From NCBI GenBank assembly GCA_023667385.1, contig JAMPAE010000066.1, positions 1 through 7,593 on the forward strand: a DNA stretch of 7,593 nt, given 5' to 3'. Each line of letters begins with the position of its first letter. Within the stretch, counting starts at the first letter, position 1. This DNA comes from Ruminococcus sp. GTDB lineage: Bacteria; Bacillota; Clostridia; Oscillospirales; Acutalibacteraceae. The notes below the pieces were generated by a model that had not been told where the DNA came from, searched no databases, and saw only the letters and a list, made by a program, of their open reading frames with translations. This document shows positions 7,099-7,593 of this stretch, piece by piece. Made by a program: the position numbers and the translations under genes.

Positions 7099-7288
7099 TG
7101 ACGGTTAGGGATGGACTCCCTCAGTCAGCTTCGCTGACAGCTCCCTCACGGAGGGAGCCATTAAAAGCCTTCCTCTTTGAGGGTGCGGGTGTCTGGTGGA
7201 CACCTTTGCGAAGCAAAAGCACCGACCGAGGCGGCAGCCGAGATTAGGTGGCACGGCACAGCCGTGACGGAAGGAGTAAACACCGTCA
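7099..7288. repeat. Palindromic intergenic repeat, copy 1 (long form with nested insert)
   Basis: The core spans 7115-7277, from ACTCCCTCAGTCAGC to GGAAGGAGT. It contains hairpins GTCAGC/GCTGAC (7124-7138), GCTCCCTC/GAGGGAGC (7140-7158) and CACGGC/GCCGTG near the right end, and its two ends (ACTCC/GGAGT) are inverted. A further 7-bp inverted pair, TGACGGT (7099-7105) and ACCGTCA (7282-7288), brackets the core. Relative to copy 2 it carries a 63-bp extra block at 7183-7245. I recall this kind of repeat as abundant in gut Clostridia; no coding sequence is inside. Confidence 0.85.
7183..7245. repeat. Nested 63-bp palindromic block inside repeat copy 1
   Basis: The block is absent from copy 2. 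With the G at 7182 it folds as its own unit: GGTGC (7182-7186) pairs with GCACC (7219-7223), enclosing GGTGTC/GACACC (7188-7204) and TTTGC/GCAAA (7205-7217). It interrupts the right arm of the CCTTCCTC/GAGGAAGG hairpin that is intact in copy 2, between GAGG (7179-7182) and AGG (7246-7248). Confidence 0.75.
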
Positions 7289-7313
7289 CAATTTACGTAT
7301 AATTGACTTTATC

Positions 7314-7429
7314 AGGTTGGAACTCCCTCAGTCAGCTTCGCTGCCAGCTCCCTCAAAGAGGGAGCCATAATAGCCTTCCTCCTTGAGGAAGGTGGCACGG
7401 CGCAGCCGTGACGGAAGGAGTGGCAACCT
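7314..7429. repeat. Palindromic intergenic repeat, copy 2 (short form)
   Basis: The core 7322-7421 matches copy 1 over nearly its whole length except for the missing 63-bp block. Hairpins are CAGC/GCTG, GCTCCCTC/GAGGGAGC (7347-7365), CCTTCCTC/GAGGAAGG (7374-7392) and CACGGC/GCCGTG (7396-7410). The ends ACTCC/GGAGT are inverted, and an outer pair AGGTTG (7314-7319) and CAACCT (7424-7429) extends the palindrome. Orientation is the same as copy 1. Confidence 0.87.
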
Positions 7430-7451
7430 AATTGCTTACTATGCCTAATTT

Positions 7452-7593
7452 TCAACGCTGCACTCCCTCAGAGAGGGAGACTGTTTTTGCTATCCTCTCT
7501 TTCACTTTTTCATCTATAGCGATACACACACCATCAAAACAATCATCAACATCCAAATTGCTGAATCTCAATACTTCCAACCCGTATTTATTT
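7452..7593 (-). CDS. C-terminus of a DUF559-like endonuclease-domain protein (5' end outside the window)
   Basis: Only the last 46 codons are visible; the frame runs in from the right edge and stops at TGA 7454-7452. The residues near the edge include Y-G-L-E-V-L-R-F-S-N-L-D-V, followed by F-D-G-V and an I-D-E-K-V helix. From memory this is the closing strand and helix of DUF559 (PF04480), a small family related in fold to very-short-patch repair and restriction-like nucleases. Catalytic residues would lie upstream and cannot be checked. The last codons, encoding Ser-Leu-Ser-Glu-Gly-Val-Gln-Arg, run through a GAGGGAG palindrome shared with the nearby repeats, so the natural 3' end may have been altered by a repeat. 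It reads in the same direction as the giant gene but is separated from it by about 650 bp with an independent promoter. Confidence 0.72.
   Translation of the reverse strand, partial: NKYGLEVLRFSNLDVDDCFDGVCIAIDEKVKERIAKTVSLSEGVQR
7463..7479. repeat. Minimal third copy of the GAGGGAG palindrome
   Basis: CTCCCTC (7463-7469) and GAGGGAG (7473-7479) form a 7-bp stem with a 3-nt AGA loop. It matches the second hairpin of copies 1 and 2, whose loops are ACG and AAA. It overlaps the end of the DUF559-like gene. A short T run on the plus strand (7484-7488) gives a weak terminator look in that direction only, but no plus-strand gene would use it. Confidence 0.7.

Noticed and set aside
7298..7303. TATAAT on the plus strand as a promoter -10 box
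   Set aside because: No -35 match lies 16-18 nt upstream and no plus-strand gene follows; the sequence downstream is the palindromic repeat.
7099..7479. CRISPR array
   Set aside because: The repeats are too few, too long, internally palindromic and unequal in length, with no uniform spacers.

Overview
The window looks like a piece of a Gram-positive anaerobe of the class Clostridia, most likely a gut or rumen Ruminococcaceae/Oscillospiraceae-type bacterium. This is inferred from four things: the strong AGGAGG ribosome site, the TTGACT/TATACT promoter, the giant secreted protein built of InlB-type and Cys/His repeats, and palindromic intergenic repeats of a kind I recall from such genomes. 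No ribosomal or other taxonomic marker is present, so the placement is tentative.

Everything codes on the minus strand. One gene fills almost the whole window (84-6803, 2239 residues). It encodes an exported, multi-domain, probably surface-associated protein. Its order is: signal peptide (1-32), a unique N-terminal region (33-320), about nine InlB-like beta repeats (321-1067), a single two-Cys unit (1072-1105), an Ig-like region (about 1113-1334), an array of six Cys/His repeats (1335-1576), three more InlB-like repeats (1578-1811), an irregular Cys unit (1815-1879), two InlB-like repeats (1884-2031), a second pair of Cys/His units (2034-2108), a carboxypeptidase-regulatory-like beta domain (2109-2198) and a compact Cys-rich C-terminal module (2200-2239). 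There is no LPXTG motif, SLH domain or C-terminal membrane segment, so the C-terminal module is the best candidate for retention at the cell surface. An intrinsic terminator (about 36-67) closes the gene 16 nt after the stop codon.

Upstream of the gene lie a ribosome site (6811-6819), a leader of about 180 nt that can fold into a long hairpin followed by a U run (6860-6959), and a good promoter (6990-7019). The region 7021-7098 is AT-rich with a run of nine A residues (7069-7077) and holds nothing else I can name. From 7099 to 7479 there are three copies or fragments of a palindromic repeat. One copy carries a nested 63-bp insert, and in the two longer copies the flanks also pair with each other.

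At the right edge is the 3' end of a second minus-strand gene (7452-7593), which resembles the C-terminus of DUF559-type small endonuclease-like proteins. Its last codons run through a piece of the palindromic repeat. The 630-bp gap between the two genes is therefore mostly repeat, promoter and leader. The plus strand shows no convincing gene. Bases 1-35 hold nothing recognisable beyond the terminator's downstream flank.
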